From: JANNVK01 sp031430435
GTDB taxonomy: Bacteria; Acidobacteriota; Blastocatellia; Pyrinomonadales; Pyrinomonadaceae
Reading direction: 5' to 3'
Length of the DNA: 64,000 nt
Assembly (NCBI GenBank): GCA_031430435.1
Contig: JANPBM010000110.1
Location: 124,001 to 188,000, forward strand
In this document: in pieces, positions 26,883 to 34,433 of the stretch
Layout of the letters: every line of letters starts with the position of its first letter
Position numbering within the stretch: position 1 is the stretch's first letter
Position numbers and translations under genes: made by a program
Notes under the pieces: model-generated
Seen by the model: only the letters and a program-made list of their open reading frames with translations
Databases searched by the model: none
What the model was told of the DNA's origin: nothing

Positions 26883-27734
26883 ATGTTTGCGAAAGAAACC
26901 CCAAATGAATACAAAACTCGCGTTAATCAAGTAATCAATTTTATCCTGCAAAATTTGACGGAAGATTTGTCGCTTGAAAAATTGGCGGTTGTCGCGGGAT
27001 ATTCGCCGTTTCATTTTCAGAAGATTTTCAAATCTGTGGTCGGAGAATCGCCGAGGCATTATGTGAATTGCGTAAGGCTTGAAACTGCGGCTCATGCGTT
27101 GGTGATTCATCGTGGAAAATCGGTGACGGAAATTGCGTTTGACCATGGATTTTCGTCGTCGGCTACTTTTGCAAGGTCATTCAAAAATTATTTCGGAGTT
27201 TCGTCGGAAAAATTCCGCACGGTTTCAATTGATCGGCAAGTAAATCAATATCAAAACGCTGAATCTGTTTCGATTGAACCTGTAACTGTAATAATTCAAC
27301 AGGCTTCCGGTTTTCATGGAGTTTTTCTCAACGCAAAGCTCGACGATGAAACCGCGATTCAAACCGCCTTTCGCAAGGTTGCACAACTCGCGGAAACGCA
27401 CGATTTGCTTACATCAGAATCAAAATTTGTCGGAGTAATTTATCTGCACAGTAATATTTATCGGGCTTTGGTAACGGTAATTTCCGGCTTACAGATTCCA
27501 AAAAAACTGAATGTTTTGGAAATGCCTGCGGGAAAATTTGCCGTGCTTGATTCATACAAAAACCCGCCCGAAAGATTTCCGAAACTTCAATCATTCGCCA
27601 AATTTTGGCTTCCGAACAGCGGTTACAGAATCGCGGATATTGTCGGCTACGAAATTCTTGCGGAAAATCCGGGTGAAAAACCGTTCAACGAAATAGAAAA
27701 GCAAATCTATATTCCAATCAAACCGATTTCGTAA
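26883..27734 (+). CDS. AraC-family regulator with GyrI-like effector domain
   Basis: 283 residues. Residues about 10-105 are the AraC/XylS DNA-binding pair of helix-turn-helices (EDLSLEKLAVVAGYSPFHFQKIFKSVVGESPRHYVNCVRLETA and SVTEIAFDHGFSSSATFARSFKNYFGVSSEKFR). Residues about 125-280 are a GyrI-like/SOUL-type ligand-binding domain, as in Rob and SoxS-related drug-sensing regulators. Such proteins bind small hydrophobic or cationic drugs. It begins 12 bases after nadE. The VOC protein downstream resembles bleomycin-resistance proteins, making a drug-response link possible. Confidence 0.88.
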   Translation: MFAKETPNEYKTRVNQVINFILQNLTEDLSLEKLAVVAGYSPFHFQKIFKSVVGESPRHYVNCVRLETAAHALVIHRGKSVTEIAFDHGFSSSATFARSFKNYFGVSSEKFRTVSIDRQVNQYQNAESVSIEPVTVIIQQASGFHGVFLNAKLDDETAIQTAFRKVAQLAETHDLLTSESKFVGVIYLHSNIYRALVTVISGLQIPKKLNVLEMPAGKFAVLDSYKNPPERFPKLQSFAKFWLPNSGYRIADIVGYEILAENPGEKPFNEIEKQIYIPIKPIS

Positions 27735-27740
27735 CTTCAT

Positions 27741-27777
27741 CGCAAGAATTGCAAAGCAGTTCGCCAAGATTGCAAAG
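27741..27777. repeat. Two degenerate copies of a 21-bp repeat
   Basis: CGCAAGAATTGCAAAG at 27741 and CGCCAAGATTGCAAAG at 27762 repeat with a 21-base period. They resemble the CGCAAAGACGCAAAG-type intergenic repeats seen in many bacteria. Confidence 0.55.
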
Positions 27778-27887
27778 ACACACGAAAAAATATCGTCCAA
27801 AATAAACGAACTGTGAAGAACAGAATTCGAATTATTTTCGCATATAATAATTTGTGAGCAAGTTTTTTGAAGAATAAAATTAACAAT

Positions 27888-28238
27888 ATGATTACTTCTG
27901 TCGTTCCTAAATTGCCTTTTATCGATAAAAAGCAAACCCAAGATTTCTATTTGAATCAACTCGGTTACGAACTCGGTTCGGATTATGGTGATTATTTTAT
28001 TATTAACCTTGATGAAGCCGAAATTCATTTTTTTGCTTATCCGACTTTAGAACCAACCAAATCGGATTTTATGGTTTATTTGCGAGTTGATACCGGAATT
28101 GATGAACTTTATTCAAAATATGAAGGTGCAAAAGTAAAAATCATCGGTAAACTTGAATTAAAGCATTGGCGGCAGAAGGAATTTGCGATTATTGACCCGA
28201 ACGGCACTTTGCTCACTTTTGGACAGCACGTTGAATAA
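27888..28238 (+). CDS. VOC-family protein, bleomycin-resistance-like
   Basis: 116 residues from the ATG at 27888 (the frame can be extended to a TTG at 27867, less likely). ITSVVPKLPFIDKKQTQDFYLNQLGYELGSDYGDYFIINLDEAEIHFF and KEFAIIDPNGTLLTFGQ match the Ble/glyoxalase subgroup, whose dimers sequester glycopeptide antibiotics or act on other small molecules. Function here is unproven. A GAAG element stands at the right distance upstream. Neighbours are the GyrI-like regulator and a fatty-acid-hydroxylase family gene. Confidence 0.85.
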   Translation: MITSVVPKLPFIDKKQTQDFYLNQLGYELGSDYGDYFIINLDEAEIHFFAYPTLEPTKSDFMVYLRVDTGIDELYSKYEGAKVKIIGKLELKHWRQKEFAIIDPNGTLLTFGQHVE

Positions 28239-28297
28239 AAACTGCGAACTCGGTTTTATGCGAAAAGACAGTTCAAAAAATTAAGGAAGTCTTTTTG

Positions 28298-29185
28298 ATG
28301 AAAAATACAATACAGAAAATTATAACTTACGGTCTTTATCCGTTTTTACTCGTTTCGCATATCGTCATTTGTTGGTTGGCGATAAATTACGACCGGGATT
28401 TGAAAAAAGTCGCGGCATACACGGGCGGTCCGCAATTCGTGCTTTTATTGCTGATTGAGTTTATTCTTCCAATCAAACAAGAATGGAAAATGACTTGGAA
28501 ATCGTTTTCCCGCGACTTGAAATATTTTGCTTCGGGCGGACTGACATTATTCCTTTCAACCACGGCAATCAGCTATGCAGCGATTTATCTTGCCGAAAAA
28601 AACGTCGGAATTTTGAAACAACTGCCGTTTTTGCTCAGTTTCGTCATTGTTCTTTTGGTTTATGAATTCGTGCTGTATTGGTATCATCGCTTGAGCCACG
28701 AAATGGACGGACGCGTCGGCGGATTTCTTTGGCGAGTCCATTCGGCACATCATTTACCGGACAAAGTTTATCTGCTGATGCACGCCGTTTTTCATCCGCT
28801 CAACGCTGTTGCCGCAACAATAATTCTGCAGAGCATTTTAATTATCGCCGGAGTTGATGCGAAAAGTTTGTTTTTGCTTAATACATTTGTAAGTTTACAA
28901 GGTTTGGTTTCGCACTTTAATGTTGATTTGCGAGCGGGATTTTTAAACTATATTTTTATCGGGACAGAACTCCATCGTTTTCATCACAGTGCAGACATTA
29001 ACGAATCGAAAAATTATGGTCAGATTATCTCGATTTGGGACATAGTTTTCGGTACATTTTATTACAAACCGGGCGTTTATCCGGAAAGACTTGGAGTTGC
29101 GGAGCCGATTGAATATCCGCAATCGCACCGATATTGGCAAGTTTTGACGTTCCCGTTTCGCGGAAAGAAGGCGGTTGCCGAATAG
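28298..29185 (+). CDS. Sterol desaturase / fatty-acid hydroxylase family membrane protein
   Basis: 295 residues from the ATG at 28298, preceded by a strong AAGGAAG. About four membrane helices; the diiron histidine boxes are HRLSH, HSAHH and HRFHH, in the order and spacing of the fatty-acid-hydroxylase superfamily (which includes sterol desaturases, beta-carotene hydroxylase and alkylglycerol monooxygenase). It should hydroxylate or desaturate a lipid at the membrane; the substrate is not predictable. Confidence 0.9.
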   Translation: MKNTIQKIITYGLYPFLLVSHIVICWLAINYDRDLKKVAAYTGGPQFVLLLLIEFILPIKQEWKMTWKSFSRDLKYFASGGLTLFLSTTAISYAAIYLAEKNVGILKQLPFLLSFVIVLLVYEFVLYWYHRLSHEMDGRVGGFLWRVHSAHHLPDKVYLLMHAVFHPLNAVAATIILQSILIIAGVDAKSLFLLNTFVSLQGLVSHFNVDLRAGFLNYIFIGTELHRFHHSADINESKNYGQIISIWDIVFGTFYYKPGVYPERLGVAEPIEYPQSHRYWQVLTFPFRGKKAVAE

Positions 29186-29234
29186 AAACTTGGACAAACA
29201 TTGGTAAAGTTGATTACAGTTTGGAGGAAAAACT

Positions 29235-29368
29235 ATGAAACTAAACTACTATTCACAATCGCCGTCATCATCGCGTTAAGCATAATCAATTTTGCCCAAA
29301 CGCCGACGGAGAAACGCATTATCGAAGTTACGGGTTCAGCCGAAACTTTGATTACGCCGAATGAGTTT
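29235..29368 (+). pseudogene. Frameshifted N-terminal remnant of a SIMPL-domain (DUF541) gene
   Basis: A strong GGAGG sits at 29223-29227 before an ATG at 29235, but that frame hits a stop after 14 codons. Dropping one base after ATGAAACTAAA restores a secretion signal (LLFTIAVIIALSIINFAQ) followed by KRIIEVTGSAETLITPNEF, the start typical of SIMPL/DUF541 periplasmic proteins. Coding similarity ends at about 29368 and is followed at once by unrelated sequence and a terminator. So both a one-base frameshift and a large C-terminal deletion are visible. Confidence 0.7.
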
Positions 29369-29391
29369 GGGAAAACAGGTTATTGTTTAAT

Positions 29392-29423
29392 AAAAAAAGC
29401 CGCTTGATGTTACTCAAGCGGCT
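29392..29423 (-). terminator. Intrinsic terminator of the GAF-like protein gene
   Basis: Perfect 9-bp stem AGCCGCTTG (29398-29406) with CAAGCGGCT (29415-29423), followed on the minus strand by seven T residues. Confidence 0.9.
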
Positions 29424-29448
29424 GAAAAAGTAGAATTTTTCGGATGAC

Positions 29449-31323
29449 TCAAACGGTTGCTCCCGGATATACGGAGCCGAGTTTCGACTCTTCGTTTTCG
29501 GCTAAAGTATTGACTAATTCATAGTGAAAATAATCAAACTTTGCCGCAACCGGCGGTTGCACACGCTTATCATACATCTCGCGCGAACGATCGATGGCTT
29601 CTTTCAAACGATCGTATAAATCGTTGCTTTCGCGTCCTTCTTTAACTTTTTGCTCGTTATAAAGTTTGATTTCGGAAACCAATAAACGGGCAAATCTTCG
29701 TGCGTCGTTGTGCAAACGGCGTTCGTCTTCGGGAACATCAATCGGTAAATCAACGTTGCGATCGCTGAATCGCGGTTTTGTCGGAATCGTTGCAGTCTCG
29801 ATGACAGGTGCAAGCGGTGTTTCAAAGACAGGTGTTTCAACCACAGGCGCATTAAAATCGTATTTGGCAAACTCGTCCGTCTTTTCAAATGTTTCAACCA
29901 CAGGTTCAGCGGTCGGAAACGGCTCAAATTCTTCTTTTACAAAACTTGGCGTTGCCGAAAAATCACTGAATGTTTCAATTTTCGGAGTTTCAAACTGATA
30001 GTCGGAAGTTTTTGCCGAATCAAAATCGTAGGTTTCCGTTTTTGTTTCAAACTTGTAATCGTCCGTCGAAAAGTTCGGTGTCGGCGTTATTTCAAAAGTA
30101 TCGGTCGGAATTTGCGGATCGGTTTTGAAATCGTTTGAATAATCATCGAGACTGACTTTCGGTTTACCCCAACTTTCGGATTCAAAAGCCTGACTGTGTT
30201 CTTCAACAACAGGTGTCGCACGCGAGATTGTTTCGATTGAATCGTCCGCGACAAAACTTTTTTCGTTGTATGAATAATCAACTTCTTGCATCGAATCAAA
30301 TGTTTCGATCGGCGTATAAATTTCGGCAACCTCTTTCACCGGTTCAAATGTTTCGACCGGCGTGTAAGTTTCGGCAACTTCTTGTGCCGGCTCAAATGCT
30401 TCGACTGTTTCAATCGGTGTGTAAGTTTCGGTAACTTCGGGTTTTGATTCTTCAACTTCAACAGGTGTTTCAGCCGTTAAAGGTGCGATAAACGGAGCTT
30501 GTTTAGCCGCCGGATGACGCGAAGAAGCAAGCAGTTCAACGGTCAAACTTGCAATACGAACCAACGTTTCCAAGGCTTCAACATTGACGGTTGCGCCATC
30601 GGCATAAAGCGCGGCAACTCCGCGTCCGCGGACAACCAGCGGCACGGCAACTTGGTTTATCGGGTTTTCATAGCCGATTTTGTCCAAGTAAAGCGCGACA
30701 TCTTCGCCTTGCGGAAAAGTGTGCATTCGGCTGACATTCGTGCGAATCGAATCGCCCAAAATCGAGGCATTTGAAACAGGAAAGAATATTTCGCGAATCA
30801 CCTCGTCATTTTCTGGTTTATCTTTTCCGAATGTTCGCCAACCGACAAAATGTTCGTTTTTGATAATGAAGAAAGCTCCGCGCGGGGCAAAATCTTCGGC
30901 ATGGCGAACCAACGATTTCAAAATCTCGGCTTGCGAAGATTTACTGCTGATGTCGCTGACGGCATCGCGGAATTTGCGGGCAACTTCTTCGGAGTTGTCT
31001 TTGACAACCACATTCGCGCCTTTTCCGTCATCCAGCTTTTCAGCCTCAGCCATTGCCGTGGCAGTAATTCTCGCACCTTCATCGCGGGCAAGACGCAAGT
31101 GTTCGACCACAGATTCTTTGAAACCCGCGTCAATTTCTTTGTCGTTATTAAGCAGATTGAAAGCGTTTTGAAAAACCACATCAAGTTGTGCTTTATGTTT
31201 ATCAAGTTCGGTTTCAACTTTTTCTTGCAACTGAGAAACTTCCTGCCGCATATCGGCAAGAGCATCTTTGAGATAATTCTCGAACTCCGTTCTCAGACTT
31301 ATTTCGAGTTCTTCACTGTTCAC
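29449..31323 (-). CDS. Large repeat-rich protein with GAF-like domain, unrecognised family
   Basis: 624 residues starting at GTG 31323 with GGAGG 9 bases upstream. Residues 1-75 are coiled coil; about 130-270 look like a GAF-type sensor fold (FFIIKNEHFVGWRTFG, NQVAVPLVVRGRGVAALYAD). Residues about 285-530 are acidic low complexity with near-perfect 16-residue repeats around ETFEPVKEVAEIYTPI. The last 85 residues (RRLHNDARRFARLLVSEIKLYNEQK to NTLAENEESKLG) are a conserved-looking helical domain. No signal peptide, so cytoplasmic. Probably a signalling or structural protein; function not known. It has a good promoter and its own terminator. Confidence 0.8.
   Translation of the reverse strand: MNSEELEISLRTEFENYLKDALADMRQEVSQLQEKVETELDKHKAQLDVVFQNAFNLLNNDKEIDAGFKESVVEHLRLARDEGARITATAMAEAEKLDDGKGANVVVKDNSEEVARKFRDAVSDISSKSSQAEILKSLVRHAEDFAPRGAFFIIKNEHFVGWRTFGKDKPENDEVIREIFFPVSNASILGDSIRTNVSRMHTFPQGEDVALYLDKIGYENPINQVAVPLVVRGRGVAALYADGATVNVEALETLVRIASLTVELLASSRHPAAKQAPFIAPLTAETPVEVEESKPEVTETYTPIETVEAFEPAQEVAETYTPVETFEPVKEVAEIYTPIETFDSMQEVDYSYNEKSFVADDSIETISRATPVVEEHSQAFESESWGKPKVSLDDYSNDFKTDPQIPTDTFEITPTPNFSTDDYKFETKTETYDFDSAKTSDYQFETPKIETFSDFSATPSFVKEEFEPFPTAEPVVETFEKTDEFAKYDFNAPVVETPVFETPLAPVIETATIPTKPRFSDRNVDLPIDVPEDERRLHNDARRFARLLVSEIKLYNEQKVKEGRESNDLYDRLKEAIDRSREMYDKRVQPPVAAKFDYFHYELVNTLAENEESKLGSVYPGATV
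30297..30444. repeat. 48-bp in-frame tandem repeat, about three copies
   Basis: Units starting TCAAATGTTTCGA recur every 48 bases (with a longer, diverged last unit), each encoding the 16-residue repeat of the GAF-like protein. Confidence 0.75.
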
Positions 31324-31448
31324 GTTATATTTCCTCCGTTATTACACACGCCCAAGGAATGAATTTTGGTTTGGCGAAGTTTGGTGATTTATGTTTTTAA
31401 TAATTTAAGCGGTAAGTTGTAACATCAAACAACATTGTTACAAATAAG

Positions 31449-31477
31449 ATTATGAACTTTTTAACCGTTTGTGTCAA
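31449..31477 (-). promoter_or_regulatory. Sigma-70-type promoter of the GAF-like gene
   Basis: On the minus strand TTGACA (31472-31477), 17-base spacer, CATAAT (31449-31454). The transcript would start near 31442 and have a leader of about 120 bases. A 7-bp inverted repeat TTGTAAC/GTTACAA (31417-31423, 31437-31443) overlaps the predicted start site and may be an operator or leader hairpin. Confidence 0.75.
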
Positions 31478-31555
31478 GAAACTCTTTTATAACAACTAAA
31501 TAAACTGTAAATAACTAGGTAAAACAATGTTTTGCCCGTCTTTTTTGCGGATTAT

Positions 31556-32110
31556 TTAAGTGGCAATAACTTCAATTTCCGAATCAATTTCTTCTTTTAT
31601 CATATTTTCGATAGCAGATAATGTTCCGGTTAAACTGCTCGGACAACTCCCGCACGCGCCTTCGTACCTGATGTGCAATTTTTTATCTTCGAGGCTGACA
31701 ATTTCCACCCAACCGCCGTCGCCGGCTAAAAACGGACGAATCCTTTCGTCCAATAGTTCGTTTATTTTAGCAATTTGCGGATTATCGCTCAAGGCAACGG
31801 CGATTGCTCCGCCGATTTTTCCGCTTCCGCCGTTTGAAGACGTTGTTTCGGCAGCCCGAATCGGCACGGCTAAATTCGGCAAAAGATCGTCCCAATCGGC
31901 TTCTTCCACTTTTTCGACCGTAATCATTTTGTCCATATAAAAAACCGAGACGACTTCGCCAATATCAAAGATTGATTTGGCAAGCGCATTGTTTTCGGCA
32001 TCGGCGGGCGTTTTGAAAGAATGCGAAGTCCCGTGTGAAACCGGTTCTTTTAAAATAAACTTAACGGCGTTCGGGTTTGGTGTTTCCTGTATATCGGCAA
32101 TTTTTGGCAT
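31556..32110 (-). CDS. Nfu-type iron-sulfur cluster carrier (NifU family)
   Basis: 184 residues. Residues 1-90 are an Nfu N-terminal domain (IQETPNPNAVKFILKEPV, IFDIGEVVSVFYMDKMITVEK). The C-terminal 75 residues are the NifU-like scaffold domain with cluster ligands in YEGACGSCPSSLTGTLSAIENMI (CxxC). It receives Fe-S clusters from the assembly machinery and passes them to apoproteins. Single gene here; no other SUF or ISC genes are in the window. Confidence 0.93.
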   Translation of the reverse strand: MPKIADIQETPNPNAVKFILKEPVSHGTSHSFKTPADAENNALAKSIFDIGEVVSVFYMDKMITVEKVEEADWDDLLPNLAVPIRAAETTSSNGGSGKIGGAIAVALSDNPQIAKINELLDERIRPFLAGDGGWVEIVSLEDKKLHIRYEGACGSCPSSLTGTLSAIENMIKEEIDSEIEVIAT

Positions 32111-32225
32111 ATTCTTATAAATCTTTCAAGCAAAGGTAATCTTTACTATTTAGTCAACATTATACCGTTTATTTTTGCGTTGCGCATTTTCTGACCGGAA
32201 ATTTCACGATTTTTGCGTTGTTTGA

Positions 32226-32253
32226 TAAAAAAACCGGGTGCCGAAAATCGGTT
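32226..32253 (-). terminator. Probable intrinsic terminator of the Lrp-family gene
   Basis: A 5-bp stem (32232-32236 with 32249-32253) followed on the minus strand by seven T residues, about 50 bases after the regulator's stop. Confidence 0.5.
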
Positions 32254-32303
32254 AAACGGACAGTTTGCGTAAATACTCGGAAAGTAAAAGTGAAAAATCA
32301 GCC

Positions 32304-32738
32304 TTAAATCGCTTCAATTATTCTGCGTTGGACAGGCGAAGAAAGGACGATTGAAGTTGTCGTAACGCCAAACGGCGTGAGTTTATCGATGACGTTTTGC
32401 AGATGTTCGACGCTTGAAACGGCGACTTTCATAATAAACGAATCGTTGCCCGTGCCGCGATGACATTCTAAAACTTCGCTCGAATCTTCGGCGATTTTCA
32501 CAATTTGTTTAAATTCTACGCCGACAATGCTCATCCGAATAAATGCCGTAATCGGCAGACCGATTTTCGCCGTGTCAATTTCCGCCCGATAGCCTTTGAT
32601 GATTTTTGCGTCTTCCAATTTCCGCACTCGTTCGATGACCGCCGGCGTGGTCAAACCGATTCTTCTGCCGAGTTCGGCAAAACTTATTCGTGCGTCTTCT
32701 TGCAATTCGCGGAGAATTTTTCTGTCTAAAGCATCCAT
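32304..32738 (-). CDS. Lrp/AsnC-family transcriptional regulator
   Basis: 144 residues: N-terminal winged helix-turn-helix (LDRKILRELQEDARISFAELGRRIGLTTPAVIERVRKLEDAKIIKGYRAEID) and C-terminal RAM ligand-binding domain (EVLECHRGTGNDSFIMKVAVSSVEHLQNVIDKL). It normally senses an amino acid. It is divergent from phenylalanine 4-monooxygenase, whose control by this regulator is a reasonable inference. Confidence 0.93.
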   Translation of the reverse strand: MDALDRKILRELQEDARISFAELGRRIGLTTPAVIERVRKLEDAKIIKGYRAEIDTAKIGLPITAFIRMSIVGVEFKQIVKIAEDSSEVLECHRGTGNDSFIMKVAVSSVEHLQNVIDKLTPFGVTTTSIVLSSPVQRRIIEAI

Positions 32739-32821
32739 TGTTTTAATTTATAAAGTTATTTGTTGATTTTCTTTATAATCTAAAGCAATTTGCCGTAAAA
32801 AACAAACCTTGCTTATTCAAT

Positions 32822-32865
32822 AAACTTATCGTTTCCATTACAATAAATTATCTTGCAATAAGTTT
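32822..32865. promoter_or_regulatory. Inverted repeat in the lrp-like/phhA intergenic region
   Basis: AAACTTA (32822-32828) and TAAGTTT (32859-32865) form a spaced palindrome immediately upstream of the phhA ribosome-binding site. Candidate binding region for the divergent Lrp-family protein; inference only. Confidence 0.35.
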
Positions 32866-32887
32866 CTATATTTAGGAGATAAACAAA

Positions 32888-33751
32888 ATGTTGACTGACG
32901 AAACTGTTTCGGACACACCGATTTTTGAAGATTTACAGTTCGAACACATTGACCAAATGGCGCTCGATCATCCGGGATCAAAGGATTCGGAATATAGAAA
33001 ACGGCGTGATTACATCGCAAGTTTATCGAAAAAATTTCGTGAAACAAGTGTGATTACCGATGTTGAATACACGGACGAAGAACACAATGTTTGGCAAACG
33101 GTGGCGACCAAATTAGAAGAAATTCAAGCAAAACGCGCATCGAAATTTTACTTGAACGCAAAACACGATTTAGGAATCCGCAACGATAAAATCCCGCAGA
33201 TTTCCGAACTCAACAAACGACTGCGCGAAACTTCGGGTTTTAAACTTGCACCGATTGAAGGTTTGGTCGAAACTCGCGCGTTTTTGAGTTTGCTGTCGCA
33301 CCGCACAATGCTTTGTACACAATATATCCGCCACGCCTCGCGTCCCGAATACACGCCCGAACCCGATATTGTTCACGAAGCAATCGGACATATTCCGATG
33401 TTTACCAACAAAAATTTTGCCGATTATTCAAGCTATATCGGCGAAGGTGCAAAGGTCGCAAACGAACAACAACTTGCCGAATTAGGCAGACTTTATTGGT
33501 TCACGGTGGAGTTTGGGTTGAAGGAAGAAGACGGCGAATTAAAGGCTTACGGAGCAGGTTTGCTCTCAAGTTACGGCGAACTTGAACACGCATTTTCCGA
33601 TAAAGTAGAACGCCGCAAGTTCGATTTAGAAACCGTTATCAACCACGAATTTTCATATTCCGATATGCAAAAAGTGTTGTATGTAATTCCTTCTTACGGC
33701 TATTTGAAAAATGTAACGCGGGAATATATCGAAAGTTTCAGTAAAAAGTAG
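32888..33751 (+). CDS. phhA: Phenylalanine 4-monooxygenase
   Basis: 287 residues of the pterin-dependent aromatic amino-acid hydroxylase family: iron ligands in PDIVHEAIGHIPMF (His-x4-His) and the Glu in YWFTVEFGL; also ETRAFLSLLSHRTMLCTQYIRH and PEPDIVHE around the pterin site. It converts phenylalanine to tyrosine with tetrahydropterin and oxygen. Strong AGGAG ribosome-binding site 7 bases before the ATG. The pterin-recycling gene phhB and tyrosine catabolic genes are absent from this window. Confidence 0.94.
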   Translation: MLTDETVSDTPIFEDLQFEHIDQMALDHPGSKDSEYRKRRDYIASLSKKFRETSVITDVEYTDEEHNVWQTVATKLEEIQAKRASKFYLNAKHDLGIRNDKIPQISELNKRLRETSGFKLAPIEGLVETRAFLSLLSHRTMLCTQYIRHASRPEYTPEPDIVHEAIGHIPMFTNKNFADYSSYIGEGAKVANEQQLAELGRLYWFTVEFGLKEEDGELKAYGAGLLSSYGELEHAFSDKVERRKFDLETVINHEFSYSDMQKVLYVIPSYGYLKNVTREYIESFSKK

Positions 33752-33764
33752 TATTATTTGGACT

Positions 33765-34007
33765 ATGGAAACTGTAAAAGTAACAAAAACATTAGCCCGA
33801 AAGGTTGAAACAACTGCCAAACAAATGCGTGTTTCAAGCGAAAAACTTGTTTCTTTGGCATTGGAAGATTTTATTAAACGTAACCAAAATAAAGATTTAC
33901 TCAAACAAATAAACAACGCATATCAAGATTTACCGAGCGAAAAAGAGAAAATTGAACTAAAATTGCTGAAAAATAAATCGGTAGAAATTCTAGACGAATG
34001 GAAGTAA
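33765..34007 (+). CDS. Antitoxin of a MazEF-like pair
   Basis: 80 residues. The N-terminal 50 residues (VKVTKTLARKVETTAKQMRVSSEKLVSLALEDFIKRN) look like a ribbon-helix-helix DNA-binding domain; the charged C-terminus would wrap the toxin. It overlaps the MazF-type gene by 10 bases, standard for type II toxin-antitoxin operons. There is no Shine-Dalgarno; TATTAT (33752-33757) stands 7 bases before the ATG and could be a -10 for a leaderless message. It starts only 13 bases after phhA. Confidence 0.75.
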   Translation: METVKVTKTLARKVETTAKQMRVSSEKLVSLALEDFIKRNQNKDLLKQINNAYQDLPSEKEKIELKLLKNKSVEILDEWK

Positions 34008-34354
34008 GGCAAGGCGATATTTTTTGGATTGACGTTGATGAGCCGAAAGGTTCTGCTCCGGGTTTTACTCGCCCTTTTGTTGTTATTCAAAATAATCTAT
34101 TCAATCAAAGCAAAATCAATACGGTTTTAGTTTGTGCTTTAACCACAAATCTTTCACGCGGAAATGCACCCGAAAATGTTGTGCTTTACAAAGATGAAGC
34201 CAATCTGACAAAACGAAGCGTTGTGGTTATTTCACAAATGTTAGCCGTTGATAAATCCGAACTCCGCGATAAAATCGGAACGCTTTCCAAACGCAGAATC
34301 AATGAAATTTTGGAAGGCTTAAAACTTTTAACCGAGCCGCGAGAGATTGATTAA
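33998..34354 (+). CDS. MazF/PemK-family endoribonuclease toxin
   Basis: 118 residues of the MazF fold: VRQGDIFWIDVDEPKGSAPGFTRPFVVIQNNLFNQSKINTVLVCALTTNL, then EANLTKRSVVVISQMLAVDKSELRDKIGTLSKRRINEILEGLKLL. The conserved RPxVVIQ and SVVxxxQ/xxxxVDKxxL positions are present, so it should be an active sequence-specific mRNA interferase. It pairs with the overlapping antitoxin gene. Confidence 0.92.
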   Translation: MEVRQGDIFWIDVDEPKGSAPGFTRPFVVIQNNLFNQSKINTVLVCALTTNLSRGNAPENVVLYKDEANLTKRSVVVISQMLAVDKSELRDKIGTLSKRRINEILEGLKLLTEPREID

Positions 34355-34433
34355 AATAAAAACTGAAACTTTTTCGTGCAATCTATGGTGAAAATTTTGT
34401 AGAATAGACTTAGCGTTCTGCTGCCGAATCAAA

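Noticed and set aside
27591..28028. 145-residue minus-strand ORF
   Set aside because: Shadow of the AraC and VOC genes crossing an intergenic repeat.
30297..30444. Regular 48-bp repeats considered as a CRISPR array
   Set aside because: Units are contiguous, in frame and lack unique spacers; they encode protein repeats.
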